DNA of 64,000 nucleotides from a virus, in IMG/VR virus record IMGVR_UViG_3300045131_002929, positions 82,618-146,617 of that record, one strand, 5' to 3'. Positions 1 to 8,904 of this stretch are shown piece by piece. A model generated the notes under the pieces. The model had not been told where the DNA came from, searched no databases, and was given only the letters and a program-made list of their open reading frames with translations. The position numbers and the translations under genes are program-made. Every line of letters begins with the position of its first letter. Position 1 is the first letter of the stretch.

Positions 1-1224
1 TGGTTCGACGACTCGCCGCTGTCCAGCGTGAACGCGGCGTTCGGCGGCGTCTGCCGCTTCTGGTGGTGCTGGATGTACGGCGTCTACTACGGCTTCGTGC
101 CTTTCGACGTAACTTGGCGGACGGGCGAGCCTTTCGAGCAGCGAGGCATGGGCGTCATCCCGATGAAAGGCAAGGACACGTACAATCCCGGCAGGAACGC
201 CGGGAAATGGTGCGACTGCGGCCTGGAGCTCTGGGAGTCGCCGGCCCCGAATCCGGACATATGGCGCGACGGACCGAGCAACTACCCGCGCGACAGGCTC
301 GTGGACTTCGAGGCCGAGGCGGCCGTGGAGTACGACGGCGGATCCCTATACGGGCCGCGCGTGACCGTAAGCAATGACAAAGTCGTGGAGTGGTGCCTGG
401 TGGACGGAGTGTGGCCGCCCGCGCGGCATATGATGGACGGCAGTTTGCGGTACGAGGCGGCATGCCCTGACCCTTATAAGAAGACAAGCGGCGGCACCGG
501 TTATTTCACCACGGGCTTCAACCTGCCCTTCGGCGGCGGGGCCATGTGCGAAGGCGCCAAGAACAGAAGCCTGAAATGTGAATACGATCAGTACGAAGAC
601 GGCGTGGCCGTGGTGCAAGTGCGGCTCAACTCCAGCATGCCCTGGCAGTATGAGCGCATCTTCTGCGTATCCTGCGTCGGCGACTTCTTCCTAGGCTCGA
701 CGCAAGGTTCCATCGGCTCAGTAGGGTGGGTGGCCGAAGGGCCCGGCGAGGTGTCGTGGACGGAGAAAGACAAGATGGGCCGCAAGACGATCAAGCTGTG
801 GAACGCCGGCGAGGCGGGCAGCGTGAGCACGTGGTGGCAGACTCTCGAGATCCGCTCGCTGGCTTCCGGCAGAGGGGCGGCCCGCGTGGAGATCTTCGAG
901 GATCGGACCGATGTGCGCACCGGATCCGAGGGGTCGACGGGCTTCGAGGACATAGAAAACAGCGTGACGGCCTATTCGACCATGGACGCGGTGGCCAGCG
1001 ACGCGTATGTGCCGCCTACGGCGCCTGGCGTGCCGCCTTACGCGGTCCACTCCACGCTCCAGGAAGCCGGATCGCTCACCATAGCAGGTTCGAAGGACCC
1101 CGTGGCGGCCTCGGCTTGGGCGACCGGCCGCAAAGGCGGGTCCAAGGGTCGTTGTTATTTCGCGTTCTCCAAGGTGGCGCTGCCGGCCATGGTCCGGGTA
1201 GCCACTTCTTTCACCTTCAAATAG
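1..1224 (+). CDS. Unknown protein, 5' partial
   Basis: The frame is open from the first base, and the earliest in-frame start (GTG at 28) has no visible ribosome-binding site, so the true start lies upstream of the window. The visible 407 residues are rich in Trp, Tyr, Gly and Cys, with aromatic clusters near the N-terminal side and short beta-strand-like segments afterwards. That composition resembles an extracellular or virion surface protein, but I recognise no family. It is followed after 12 bases by the next gene, which has its own GAAAGGA site, so it looks like the upstream member of a plus-strand operon. Function not assigned. Confidence 0.7.
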   Translation, partial: WFDDSPLSSVNAAFGGVCRFWWCWMYGVYYGFVPFDVTWRTGEPFEQRGMGVIPMKGKDTYNPGRNAGKWCDCGLELWESPAPNPDIWRDGPSNYPRDRLVDFEAEAAVEYDGGSLYGPRVTVSNDKVVEWCLVDGVWPPARHMMDGSLRYEAACPDPYKKTSGGTGYFTTGFNLPFGGGAMCEGAKNRSLKCEYDQYEDGVAVVQVRLNSSMPWQYERIFCVSCVGDFFLGSTQGSIGSVGWVAEGPGEVSWTEKDKMGRKTIKLWNAGEAGSVSTWWQTLEIRSLASGRGAARVEIFEDRTDVRTGSEGSTGFEDIENSVTAYSTMDAVASDAYVPPTAPGVPPYAVHSTLQEAGSLTIAGSKDPVAASAWATGRKGGSKGRCYFAFSKVALPAMVRVATSFTFK

Positions 1225-1236
1225 AAAGGATCGGCC

Positions 1237-1995
1237 ATGTTCTCAATGGGCGAGTTGATTGCGTCGAGGCGGAGCGAGCTGCTGGCCGCCTACCCGGAGA
1301 TCGAGGAGCTGCTGGTGGGCCAGTCGCGCGGCGGATGCTTCAGCTGCTCGGCCCGAAAGGCGCTGAGCGCCGTCCGCGCGCTCGGTAAACGTGTGGACGG
1401 CCTCATACCAGACGAAGTTTTCAAATCCGTCACCGTCGGCGACCTGAAAACAGGCGGGCGGGGAGCCTTCATGGCCGGAAAACCGGAAGCCTACTCGCCT
1501 GACGCGTCGGATATGGACGACGAAGCGCGCGTGGGCTGCCTCGACTGCGTGCTCAAACACCTCGCGCGGGCGCTCGTACTGCTGGAGGAGAGCGAGCTTG
1601 GCTACCCGCAGCACCGCGACCTGGCCATAATCCAGGTGGAAAAAGCCTTGACCCACGCTCCAGATGACGCGGAACTGCGAAAAATAGCCGCCGCCATCAA
1701 CTCAGGAGGCCTTTTCGGCGCTTTCGCCAAGGCTGTAGGCCTGATAAAGACGAAATTGGACTCCGGCAAGGGCGGTAGGTGGCTTTGGATGGCAGTCGGC
1801 CACCTCGGCGAGGCCGAAGCGGAGGCTTTGCTCGACAATCAGATACTCGCGGAGGAGATCAGGCAGTTCAGAGTCGCGCTGATGGGCGGCGTGAAGCTCG
1901 ACATGAAGGCTTTAATGGACAAACTGGAGATGCTCAGACGCCGCCAGCGCGACCTGGAGGCCGCGAACATGCCTAAAAGCGAGTGGAATTCGTAA
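1237..1995 (+). CDS. Unknown protein with GC-x-SC N-terminal domain
   Basis: The ATG follows a GAAAGGA site. The protein has 252 residues. Its first 50 residues carry the pattern YPE...GCFSC..ARKAL, which is repeated in diverged form in the next gene, so the two probably arose by duplication. A second Cys pair (GCLDC) lies near residue 105, followed by a helical region. The Cys pairs could bind a metal, but the spacing is not one I can assign. The C-terminal third is charged and probably helical. No known family recognised; the operon context gives no clear role. Confidence 0.7.
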   Translation: MFSMGELIASRRSELLAAYPEIEELLVGQSRGGCFSCSARKALSAVRALGKRVDGLIPDEVFKSVTVGDLKTGGRGAFMAGKPEAYSPDASDMDDEARVGCLDCVLKHLARALVLLEESELGYPQHRDLAIIQVEKALTHAPDDAELRKIAAAINSGGLFGAFAKAVGLIKTKLDSGKGGRWLWMAVGHLGEAEAEALLDNQILAEEIRQFRVALMGGVKLDMKALMDKLEMLRRRQRDLEAANMPKSEWNS

Positions 1996-2019
1996 AAAAA
2001 TACCTGAAAGGCGGCCGCC

Positions 2020-2238
2020 ATGACTCCGGAACTGATAAAAACGAACAAAAAACTGATTCTGAGCGTGTTTCCGGAGGCGGCCGGGGCCTTCGAGGCCGCC
2101 TCAGGGTGCCGGAGCTGCGGTTCCGCCCGGGCTCTAGGCGCGCTATTTTCTATAATAGCCCGGCTCCCTAAGAAGGGGCGGGCCGTGGATAAGCTGGCCG
2201 GCATCATACCAGCGCTGGTTCTCCGGGACAATCCGTGA
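2020..2238 (+). CDS. Small GC-x-SC protein, paralogue of upstream domain
   Basis: This is a 72-residue protein with a GAAAGG site upstream. The pattern FPEA....GCRSCGSARAL matches the N-terminal domain of the preceding 252-residue protein, so it looks like a stand-alone copy of that domain. Two Cys in a C-x-x-C arrangement suggest metal or redox chemistry, but no further ligands are obvious. It lies 24 bases after the upstream stop and 16 bases before the next gene. Function unknown. Confidence 0.65.
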   Translation: MTPELIKTNKKLILSVFPEAAGAFEAASGCRSCGSARALGALFSIIARLPKKGRAVDKLAGIIPALVLRDNP

Positions 2239-2254
2239 CTCGAAAGGCATTCCG

Positions 2255-2605
2255 ATGGCTTACATAGAGCTAAAACACAGCCTACAGCTTGAAAACGGGC
2301 GCTGGAGGCTGAAAATGTGGACGGCGAAGGCCGTCGACATGTCCGAAAAGGTGTTCGTGTACCAAAAAATGCCTGATTTACCCTACCAGCAGCCCGATCT
2401 GGCCTATTTCGTGAACATAGCTTCGGCCGCGGACATGGCTGACTACCCGGAAGACGCGGCAGGGCCTGATTTTCCGTTTTTCAGGAAAAACGGAGCCGAT
2501 CTCAGCTTCGCGTCGCTGGTCATGGCGGAGCAGGCGGCTGAGTCGGCGGCCGGCGACGCCGGCGCCTTGGCCCGGACAGTGACTAAACTCGACGTCTATA
2601 TATAA
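2255..2605 (+). CDS. Unknown small protein, duplicated family A
   Basis: A 116-residue protein whose ATG follows a GAAAGG site. The central segment VFVYQK...FVNIASAADM.D resembles the segment PFVYDGEDFLNTASCADMLD of the next gene, so I read the two as diverged duplicates. There is no signal peptide, membrane segment or cofactor motif. Short spacing (12 bases to the next gene) indicates co-transcription. No function assigned. Confidence 0.65.
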   Translation: MAYIELKHSLQLENGRWRLKMWTAKAVDMSEKVFVYQKMPDLPYQQPDLAYFVNIASAADMADYPEDAAGPDFPFFRKNGADLSFASLVMAEQAAESAAGDAGALARTVTKLDVYI

Positions 2606-2617
2606 CAGGGGGGCGCC

Positions 2618-2914
2618 ATGGCTTGGTCCATTGATACGAACACCTACGGCTCGGACGAGGAGCGCTCGCCTGGGTTCCGCCTCACTGTGCGGGTCACGGG
2701 CGGCTACCCTTTCGTGTACGACGGCGAAGACTTCCTGAACACGGCTTCCTGCGCCGACATGCTCGACATCCGCTCGGAGGCCGAGGCGGCGGCCGGGCCG
2801 CTCGTCAGGCGGGCGGCCATCGACCTGGTGTTCCGCTGCCCCGACGCCCTGGACGACATGCTGGCCGCGGTGGAGCGCGACCTGGCTATCCTCGAGAGCT
2901 TCGAAAACAGCTAA
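2618..2914 (+). CDS. Unknown small protein, duplicated family A
   Basis: A 98-residue acidic protein starting at an ATG behind a G-rich ribosome-binding site (CAGGGGGG). It shares the FVY....FLNTASCADM segment with the preceding gene. The C-terminal third is probably helical. It is the last plus-strand gene before a convergent minus-strand pair. The 7-base gap between the converging stops sits inside a short palindrome (CAGC-TAAAA-GCTG near 2907-2919), which might act as a weak bidirectional stop. Function unknown. Confidence 0.65.
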   Translation: MAWSIDTNTYGSDEERSPGFRLTVRVTGGYPFVYDGEDFLNTASCADMLDIRSEAEAAAGPLVRRAAIDLVFRCPDALDDMLAAVERDLAILESFENS

Positions 2915-2921
2915 AAGCTGG

Positions 2922-3458
2922 TCATTTGGCGGCGGCCTCGGCCCGCGCCATCTCCTCGTTCAAAGCGGGGTCCGCAGCGCGGGCCGCTTTGATCTCCGCC
3001 AGCATCTCGGCCTCGGCCTGAGCCAGCTGCTCCGGGCTCATGATGTTGTCGTTGAGGATCGGGTTCAGCCCTCTGTCCGACTGCGCCCTGGCCGCTAGGC
3101 AGGCCCTTGACAGCGCCGCCAGCATGTCGTGGTCGGCGGCGGCGCCGCCGGACCGTCTGCCCAGCTCCGTGATGGCCGCGATGCGTTTGGCGGCCTCCGT
3201 CGCCGAGAGCATTCTGAATTTATCCTCGCCGTCGGCCATGTCGACATACTCGGTGACCACGAACCCGCCCCGCGCGAACACGCGCTTTATGTGCACCTTC
3301 TGCTGGTTGTCGGGCGACGCGCGGATCACTCCGGCGAATGACGTCTCGGCCTCCTGGGGCAGGCTTCGATCCTTCAGGATGTTAAAAACCGAACTTGCGC
3401 CTTTCTTGTTTGCGCATGAAGCTTCTTTTCGTGTAGCCTTTACTTTCTGGACGGACAT
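2922..3458 (-). CDS. Unknown protein, minus strand
   Basis: A 178-residue frame whose N-terminal 26 codons overlap, in a different frame, the end of the upstream minus-strand gene. No good internal start codon was seen, so the long overlap may be real or the true start may be a non-standard codon further in. The N-terminus is basic, the middle has a beta-rich stretch (KVHIKRVFARGGFVVTEYVD), and the C-terminal half is helical and Ala/Glu-rich. No family recognised. The pair with the upstream gene forms a small minus-strand unit inside plus-strand genes. Confidence 0.55.
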   Translation of the reverse strand: MSVQKVKATRKEASCANKKGASSVFNILKDRSLPQEAETSFAGVIRASPDNQQKVHIKRVFARGGFVVTEYVDMADGEDKFRMLSATEAAKRIAAITELGRRSGGAAADHDMLAALSRACLAARAQSDRGLNPILNDNIMSPEQLAQAEAEMLAEIKAARAADPALNEEMARAEAAAK

Positions 3459-4305
3459 TGCCAGCCACCTTACTTTTGGGGTTCTCTACTGCCACTACCT
3501 CGCCGGGGTGGAGATTCACCAAGCGCTCCGCGTCCACCTTGGACCACTCGTAGCCTTTGGATATGTTCAAAGCCCTATAATGGGCCGAAGCCTCGAGACC
3601 GTACGCTCCGGAGCATACCGGACTGGACGCGCATACGATTATCCTGCCTATCTTCGACTCCGACAGCGCCAGAAAAGGATTCGGCGTGTACCCCTTCCAG
3701 TTGGAGGGGATCACCATCGACAGCGCGCCGAGGCCCGCGTCGGCGGCCGCGGCCTGGACGGCTGCCGCCGCGTACGGCCTGTCGAACACGAAAAGATCGC
3801 CTATCTCCCTGTCGAAACCTGCGCATATGGAGGCCTTTATGAACGATCTCAGTATTTTTATGAACGTGAACGAGTCGTACAGGATCAGCCCGGAGGCCTG
3901 CATGGGCCGCAGCGACGCCGGGAACACAAGGAAGCTGCCTGCCGGCGACTTGGCTATCATGTCGCACGGGCAGGGCTGGCTCTGCGTCCGCTTCTCCCAC
4001 ACGTAGCTGTAGTCGGGCAGTCCGCGGATGAACTCCAGGGCCTCGCGCCTACTGGCCAGCCCGATGAAGTTCGAGCCTGCGGTCATCACCCGGGACGAGT
4101 AGCGCAGCTTGGCCAGCATGTACGCCGCGTGCGGCTCGTCGACGAGCTCCGCGAGATCATCGCGCCGGGCCTTGAACCAATTCCAGAAGCTGGCCGTGTA
4201 CGCGTCCTGCGAATGCAGACATTTGGGGCAGGCTATGTAGGGCGAAGGCTCACCGCACTTTGGACATAGACCGCCAACGGCTGTAGAGTATCTGAGACGC
4301 TCCAT
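3382..4305 (-). CDS. Unknown protein with N-terminal zinc-ribbon-like Cys motif
   Basis: I start at the ATG at 4305 (MERLRYS), preceded by GGTGA. The frame stays open further upstream, but that extension runs across the start of the divergent gene at 4330 and has no supporting site. The 307-residue protein opens with CPKCG...CPKC, a plausible zinc ribbon, which suggests nucleic acid or protein binding. The rest shows alternating hydrophobic strands and helices with a late basic tail (KRSFMRKQERRK). Family not recognised. The divergent start codons at 4305 and 4330 leave only about 24 bases, so any promoters must lie inside the genes. Confidence 0.6.
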   Translation of the reverse strand: MERLRYSTAVGGLCPKCGEPSPYIACPKCLHSQDAYTASFWNWFKARRDDLAELVDEPHAAYMLAKLRYSSRVMTAGSNFIGLASRREALEFIRGLPDYSYVWEKRTQSQPCPCDMIAKSPAGSFLVFPASLRPMQASGLILYDSFTFIKILRSFIKASICAGFDREIGDLFVFDRPYAAAAVQAAAADAGLGALSMVIPSNWKGYTPNPFLALSESKIGRIIVCASSPVCSGAYGLEASAHYRALNISKGYEWSKVDAERLVNLHPGEVVAVENPKSKVAGNVRPESKGYTKRSFMRKQERRKFGF

Positions 4306-4329
4306 GTCAATCACCCGGAGGATTAAAAA

Positions 4330-5556
4330 ATGCGTGATCAATACGACGATGCGGATAGAGGCCAGCTTTTCAGACTGGGTAAAGTAATCAACATTCCCGA
4401 GTTTGTCAAGACCGCCAGCGTATCGGATCCTGAAGACTTGAAAGGCCTGGCCCCATCCTCGTTCGGCGATCCGGCGCGGCGCAAGTTCCCGCTGGGCAGC
4501 AGGCACGACGCCTGGCTGTCCAGACTGTACTTCGCCAAGAACGCCTCGATGTATAAGGACGCCGGCGAGCGGTCGGCGGTCCGGGCGCGCATAGAGCGCG
4601 CGGCCGGCGTTTGGGGACTGCCCGCCGAGTACGAGACGAACGGCGGGATGCCTAAAAAGGCCAGGCAGCGGTTCTCGATCCCTATCAAGGCCGCCGGCGG
4701 CTGCACCTTGGACTCGCTGGTGCTGGACTCGCCCCGCGATCTCGAGAAGGCCGCCATCCAGATCTTCGACAACAAAGGGCTGTTCACTTTCGACCAACGC
4801 AGCTCCGTGGCCCGCAAAATGTCGCAGCTGCCCATCTGCAAAGAGGCCGCGCTCAGGCCCGACGTCGCGGAATACATGGAAAAGGCCGCCGGATACGGAA
4901 TGGCCTCCAAGTCGGACCTGATGGCCGCCGTAAGCTCACGCGCGCTGCTCTACGACAAGATCGACCCGGCGGTGGCCGCCAGAGCCTCCACGCTGGCCGA
5001 CAAGCTCGCGGAGGCTTCGGACCTCATGCCCGCCGACCTTGGCAAGGTGGCGGCCGTCCTAGGGGCCTGCGACGAGGCCTGCGGACTGAACAGGCACTAC
5101 TCGCGCGGGCTGCAGACTCCGGAGGAGGCGGTCTTCAAATGGACATGCAAGACGGCTTCCGAAGCTTTGCGCGACGGCAAGGTGCGGCTCATGAACGGCC
5201 GCTCGGTGCCTATCGAGAAGCTCTCCGAGGAGGTGCTGGACCGCTATTTCAACGACGTCCAAGGCGAAATCCCGACGGGCAGCCATATGGACAAGCTGGC
5301 CATGGCGGCGAGCCTGCCGCGGCCGGACGCGGACGATCTGCTGAAGTACGCGGAGGTCGACGACCTGAACCAGGAGTCGGCGGACGGCGACCGCCCGCCC
5401 GTGGACAGGGACGCCACGGGCAGGGACGCCGCCCACAAGGCGGGCAAGGCGAAGCGGGACTACGAAGAGGGTCGCGACGAGCCTGCCGCGACGGACTGCA
5501 CCGGCAAGAAGGCCAGCCTGCTGGCCATGTTCGCGAAGGCCGTCACCGATGACTGA
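4330..5556 (+). CDS. Unknown 408-residue phage protein
   Basis: The start follows CCCGGAGG at good spacing. The protein is mostly helical, with several Lys-x-Ala segments (for example FVKTAS near residue 26) and a long hydrophilic, acidic/basic tail after residue 340. It has no catalytic motif I recognise. Its stop overlaps the next start by 8 bases, which implies translational coupling to the 210-residue gene. Proximity to the terminase might suggest a packaging or virion role, but that is inference from position only. Confidence 0.65.
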   Translation: MRDQYDDADRGQLFRLGKVINIPEFVKTASVSDPEDLKGLAPSSFGDPARRKFPLGSRHDAWLSRLYFAKNASMYKDAGERSAVRARIERAAGVWGLPAEYETNGGMPKKARQRFSIPIKAAGGCTLDSLVLDSPRDLEKAAIQIFDNKGLFTFDQRSSVARKMSQLPICKEAALRPDVAEYMEKAAGYGMASKSDLMAAVSSRALLYDKIDPAVAARASTLADKLAEASDLMPADLGKVAAVLGACDEACGLNRHYSRGLQTPEEAVFKWTCKTASEALRDGKVRLMNGRSVPIEKLSEEVLDRYFNDVQGEIPTGSHMDKLAMAASLPRPDADDLLKYAEVDDLNQESADGDRPPVDRDATGRDAAHKAGKAKRDYEEGRDEPAATDCTGKKASLLAMFAKAVTDD

Positions 5557-6181
5557 GAAATATAGAGACGCGGCTGAGGCTTTCGCTGATCCGGAGCTGT
5601 TCGGATCAGCGGCGCTCGTCCTCGCCTACGACATGCTCGGCGACTTCTTCGAATGGGAGCCTGAGACCATCGAGGCGGACCTCCGCGCCAACGGCGCGCG
5701 GCCGGGGCGCGGCTGCATGGACCGGCTTATGGCCGCTGCCACCGTGCGGTCGTCCGCCGCCTTCCACGAGAGTCTGGAGACCTTCATGGACGTCTGCCAC
5801 GCCTTGAACTTCGGCAGGGTGTCGGCTTCCGCGATGTCGAACGCGGACCTGGACGACGTGGCGTGGGGCTGCGTCGAGGCCCGCGTGATAGAAGGCACCG
5901 AGGCCTTCGACGCGAACGGGTTCGCGGACGACGTCAGACTGTACGCTGGGTTCCTGCTCGACAGGGCCGGCTTCGACAAGGCGCCGCGCATACTGGACTT
6001 CGCCGAGCTGCCGCAAGGCCGCGGGGCCGACCTGCCGCTGGACGGCACGCTGCTCGGCGTGTTCGCGTCGAACGTCGCGGAGATGACGGAGCAGCTGGAC
6101 GCCGGCGCGTCGGCCCGGCTGCAGAAGCTGTTCGAGCAGATGCGCCGGCTGCCTTTGCGCTCAGGCAAAGTGCCTAATTAA
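5549..6181 (+). CDS. Unknown 210-residue protein
   Basis: The start overlaps the previous gene by 8 bases. The protein is acidic and mostly helical, with no Cys-rich or nucleotide-binding motif. It ends convergently on the terminase gene; the two stop codons share TTAA (plus-strand TAA at 6179-6181, minus-strand TAA read from 6180-6178). Its role is unknown. Coupling to the preceding gene suggests that both products act together. Confidence 0.6.
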   Translation: MTEKYRDAAEAFADPELFGSAALVLAYDMLGDFFEWEPETIEADLRANGARPGRGCMDRLMAAATVRSSAAFHESLETFMDVCHALNFGRVSASAMSNADLDDVAWGCVEARVIEGTEAFDANGFADDVRLYAGFLLDRAGFDKAPRILDFAELPQGRGADLPLDGTLLGVFASNVAEMTEQLDAGASARLQKLFEQMRRLPLRSGKVPN

Positions 6182-8904
6182 GACCACTGGGCCTGCGCCG
6201 GATCCGTCAGATCCTCCACGTCCAGCGTGGGCGTCAAAGTGTCCACCAGGCTCGGGTACATGCCCCTTATGTGCCATATCGCCGAGCACGCGAAATTCAG
6301 AGCGTGGGCGAAATCGTCAGTGCAGCCGTCCTCCCTGACCATAAGCGTGTACGAGGACCCCCGCGGCGTCTCATGGGTCTCCTGCAGTATGGCCATGAGA
6401 TCCCTCAGAATGTCAGGGCATGTGTCGTACGCCGGCAGTAGGACCTTGCGCCGTTTGATCATCTCGAACAGGATCATCAGCGACCTGGTCTTGTCCATGT
6501 TGTAGCATGACCGGCCGCCCTGGCCTTTGTAGTAGGATATCACCTTGCGCGAGGAAGGCGAGAACACCAGCTGGAACGGGATGACCTGGCTTGCCGGGTA
6601 GCCGGACTGGATGAGGACCGCCTCGCGGATCATGCCCGCGCCGGAGAAGTCGTGGGCGATATAGGCCGCCTTGGACATCTGCGCCAGATCTATCACCCGC
6701 TGCGCCTCCTGCTCCGGCTTCATGCCCATAGGCAGCCGCTCCGAGTACATGCAGATCAAGTCGTCGTTCGGCGGCCTTATGCCGACCAGCGAGACGGCCG
6801 TCGTGGACTCACCCGAGGACCCGAACCCGCTCCAGTCGACACCCATGACGACCGGCCCCATGCACTTCAGATGATCGCCGAGCGCTGAAAGCGTGTTCGG
6901 CTTGCCGTGCGACGCGGCCCTTATGTCCTCTTCCGTGAAAGGCTTGGCGCCCTCGTCGCAAGGCTCGCCGAGGATCTCATTGTTGAACTTGGCCTTGCTG
7001 TAGGCGCGCGGGCCCTCCATCTTGCCGAGCAGATCCTTCCACTTCACCTTGCTCCAGCAGTGGATCGGATGCACCGCCTGCGGCACGTGGTACCCCTCGC
7101 AGACGCCGCGCAGCCGCGGCCGGGCGTGGACGAAGAAGCCCTTGCGGACGTCGAGGTCGGAGCCGCACTTCGCGCAGCAGCAGGTCTCCTTGCCTATCAT
7201 GCGCTCTAGGTCGTGCGCCAGGGAAGCCACGTTCTCCTTGCCGCAGCCGCAGGGGGTCACCCATTCCGCCATGGAGGAAGATTTGAAGAGTTTGGACAGC
7301 GTGTTGGAGTTGGTCAGCGGCGTGCCCGAGAACTGCAGGAAGCCGGCCGTGTCCTCCTGGGCCGACGTGCACTCCTCGATGACGGGCAGGAATTCCTCGT
7401 TGATGTCCTGGGCCTCGTCCACGGCCACCTTGGCCACCGCGAAGCCGCGGAGCCGATCGGGGTCGAGGAAGGCGTACGAGAAGTTCAGCGTGGAGCCGTT
7501 CGCCAGCACCTTCTCATAGATGGACTTCTCGCGGCCCTTGTCGACGAGGGCGCGGGCCGTGTCGGAGCTGGACAGCAGGACGTCCACGTATTTCGTGGAG
7601 AACCGCTTGGCCTGCTCGTAGCGGGGCTGCACGAAAAGAGTGTGGAAGTAAGGAGTGACCGCGCCTTGTATAACTCCTTGACTGGCGAGGCTTAGTGAGT
7701 TATGGCTGACTATTCCGTCTAGGATGAAATTATGATGAGTGTCGACTTCTATGTCCAGTGTAAGCGCTGCCGGTATTGGTTTTATGCTTACTATCTCGTC
7801 CCATCTCACGTCCCCGAACGCCGCGCCTCTTATCTTGCCGGCAGATTCCGGCAGCGGCGGGAATGGTTTGCCTGGTACCTGTAAATAGGATTTGAATAGC
7901 TCCAGCCCCCTTCGCGTCTCTACTCTAACGACGTAAGAATCTAAGCACCTTTTACCATTGCGCGATGTCTTCCGCCTGGTTATGGAGGAAGGTATTCCGA
8001 ATTTAATCAGTAAAGACCTCACGCCCATGGCAAGTTTTCTTGACGCGGAGCTGTAGGAGCACTCCACGGCGCCTCGCGGCGCGTGCGCGCCTATATGGCC
8101 ATCCGTCGCCCACAGCCTTGTGAGAAATAAAACGGTGTCCTCTCTGTTCAGATCAAACGCCCATTCAGGTATGAACTTGGTGTCGGAATAACAACCGAGC
8201 AGCCCGTCCGCCTTCAAGTACTCTACGAAAATAGAATGCCGAAAAAGCCTGACGTGCTTCGCCGTCGTGCCGTATTTGCCGGACACTTCCCCGGCATTCT
8301 CACCCACTAAATCTATAAACTCGTCGAGAGCCTCTCCCGGGCAGGCTGTGAAGACGACGCGGTCTCGATGCGCCATGGACCCGTCGCCTATCAAGTACGC
8401 GGTGACGGCGATTCTAGCCCTGGTCTCTACCCTGCTGGAGAAAGACCCGTGCCTCGCCAGCGACGCCAAACGACTGCCTACCTCCAACTTGGACGCCGCT
8501 TCATACCCGGAATACGTCAACAGCCTGTGGTTCGGCGTGACCGAGAAAGCGGACCCCATACGAGTCTCTATCCGGAGCAAAGGCTGCGTTCCGTTGTCGA
8601 AGATATTGAGTATCCTCTGGGAGTCGGCCTTGAATTCAGGGTCGACGCATGAGACCTCATCACCAACCTTCAGCTCGAACGCTTTTTTATACAAACCATT
8701 GGACAAACGTACTAACTCGTTGATTTCAAGACATTTCCCCATTTGACGTCCGCACATATAGATAAGACGTTTCGGCTGCTCCAATCTGAAGAAAGGCTCG
8801 AACATGAAATGCCGCTCGAGCGTGAGCGATTTGCCGTTCAGTTTGAATAGCCTTAGAAGCGGCACGAGATTGTCCAGTTTCACTTTCGGCTCTTCAGCCA
8901 TCAT
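6178..8904 (-). CDS. terL: Terminase large subunit with intein
   Basis: This 908-codon gene encodes the ATPase/nuclease motor that packages phage DNA through the portal. The Walker A motif GRQMGK-S is interrupted after Lys57 by a 345-residue intein. Once the intein is removed, the protein is about 563 residues, normal for the family. Downstream of the intein I see Walker B with VAVDEAQDIN (the DEAQD acidic pair), a coupling segment FSGTP, a Cys-containing insertion (CGCGKE...CCCAKCG), and the RNase H-like nuclease start VMGVDWSG. The start overlaps the end of the upstream radical SAM gene by 11 bases and has an AGGTG site, so the two are co-transcribed. The Cys cluster looks like a zinc ribbon and is unusual for a terminase. 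Confidence 0.93.
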   Translation of the reverse strand: MMAEEPKVKLDNLVPLLRLFKLNGKSLTLERHFMFEPFFRLEQPKRLIYMCGRQMGKCLEINELVRLSNGLYKKAFELKVGDEVSCVDPEFKADSQRILNIFDNGTQPLLRIETRMGSAFSVTPNHRLLTYSGYEAASKLEVGSRLASLARHGSFSSRVETRARIAVTAYLIGDGSMAHRDRVVFTACPGEALDEFIDLVGENAGEVSGKYGTTAKHVRLFRHSIFVEYLKADGLLGCYSDTKFIPEWAFDLNREDTVLFLTRLWATDGHIGAHAPRGAVECSYSSASRKLAMGVRSLLIKFGIPSSITRRKTSRNGKRCLDSYVVRVETRRGLELFKSYLQVPGKPFPPLPESAGKIRGAAFGDVRWDEIVSIKPIPAALTLDIEVDTHHNFILDGIVSHNSLSLASQGVIQGAVTPYFHTLFVQPRYEQAKRFSTKYVDVLLSSSDTARALVDKGREKSIYEKVLANGSTLNFSYAFLDPDRLRGFAVAKVAVDEAQDINEEFLPVIEECTSAQEDTAGFLQFSGTPLTNSNTLSKLFKSSSMAEWVTPCGCGKENVASLAHDLERMIGKETCCCAKCGSDLDVRKGFFVHARPRLRGVCEGYHVPQAVHPIHCWSKVKWKDLLGKMEGPRAYSKAKFNNEILGEPCDEGAKPFTEEDIRAASHGKPNTLSALGDHLKCMGPVVMGVDWSGFGSSGESTTAVSLVGIRPPNDDLICMYSERLPMGMKPEQEAQRVIDLAQMSKAAYIAHDFSGAGMIREAVLIQSGYPASQVIPFQLVFSPSSRKVISYYKGQGGRSCYNMDKTRSLMILFEMIKRRKVLLPAYDTCPDILRDLMAILQETHETPRGSSYTLMVREDGCTDDFAHALNFACSAIWHIRGMYPSLVDTLTPTLDVEDLTDPAQAQWS
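7699..8733 (-). other. Intein in terminase Walker A, with LAGLIDADG domain
   Basis: A 345-residue in-frame insertion covers residues 58-402 of the terminase. It starts with Cys (CLEINELVRL), has a block-B-like SVTPNHRLL, two LAGLIDADG-type helices (near AYLIGDGSM and LTRLWATDG), and ends in the classic VSHN followed by Ser as the +1 residue. Inteins splice themselves out post-translationally, and the endonuclease domain mobilises the coding sequence. Splicing restores GRQMGK-S. The DNA is noticeably richer in A/T than the flanking terminase sequence, which fits recent acquisition. The motifs look intact, so I expect it to be active. Confidence 0.93.

Noticed and set aside
3040-4269. Plus-strand 409-codon frame opposite the 3382-4305 gene
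   Set aside because: It conflicts with the minus-strand pair that has better starts and Cys motifs, and its sequence shows no protein-like features.
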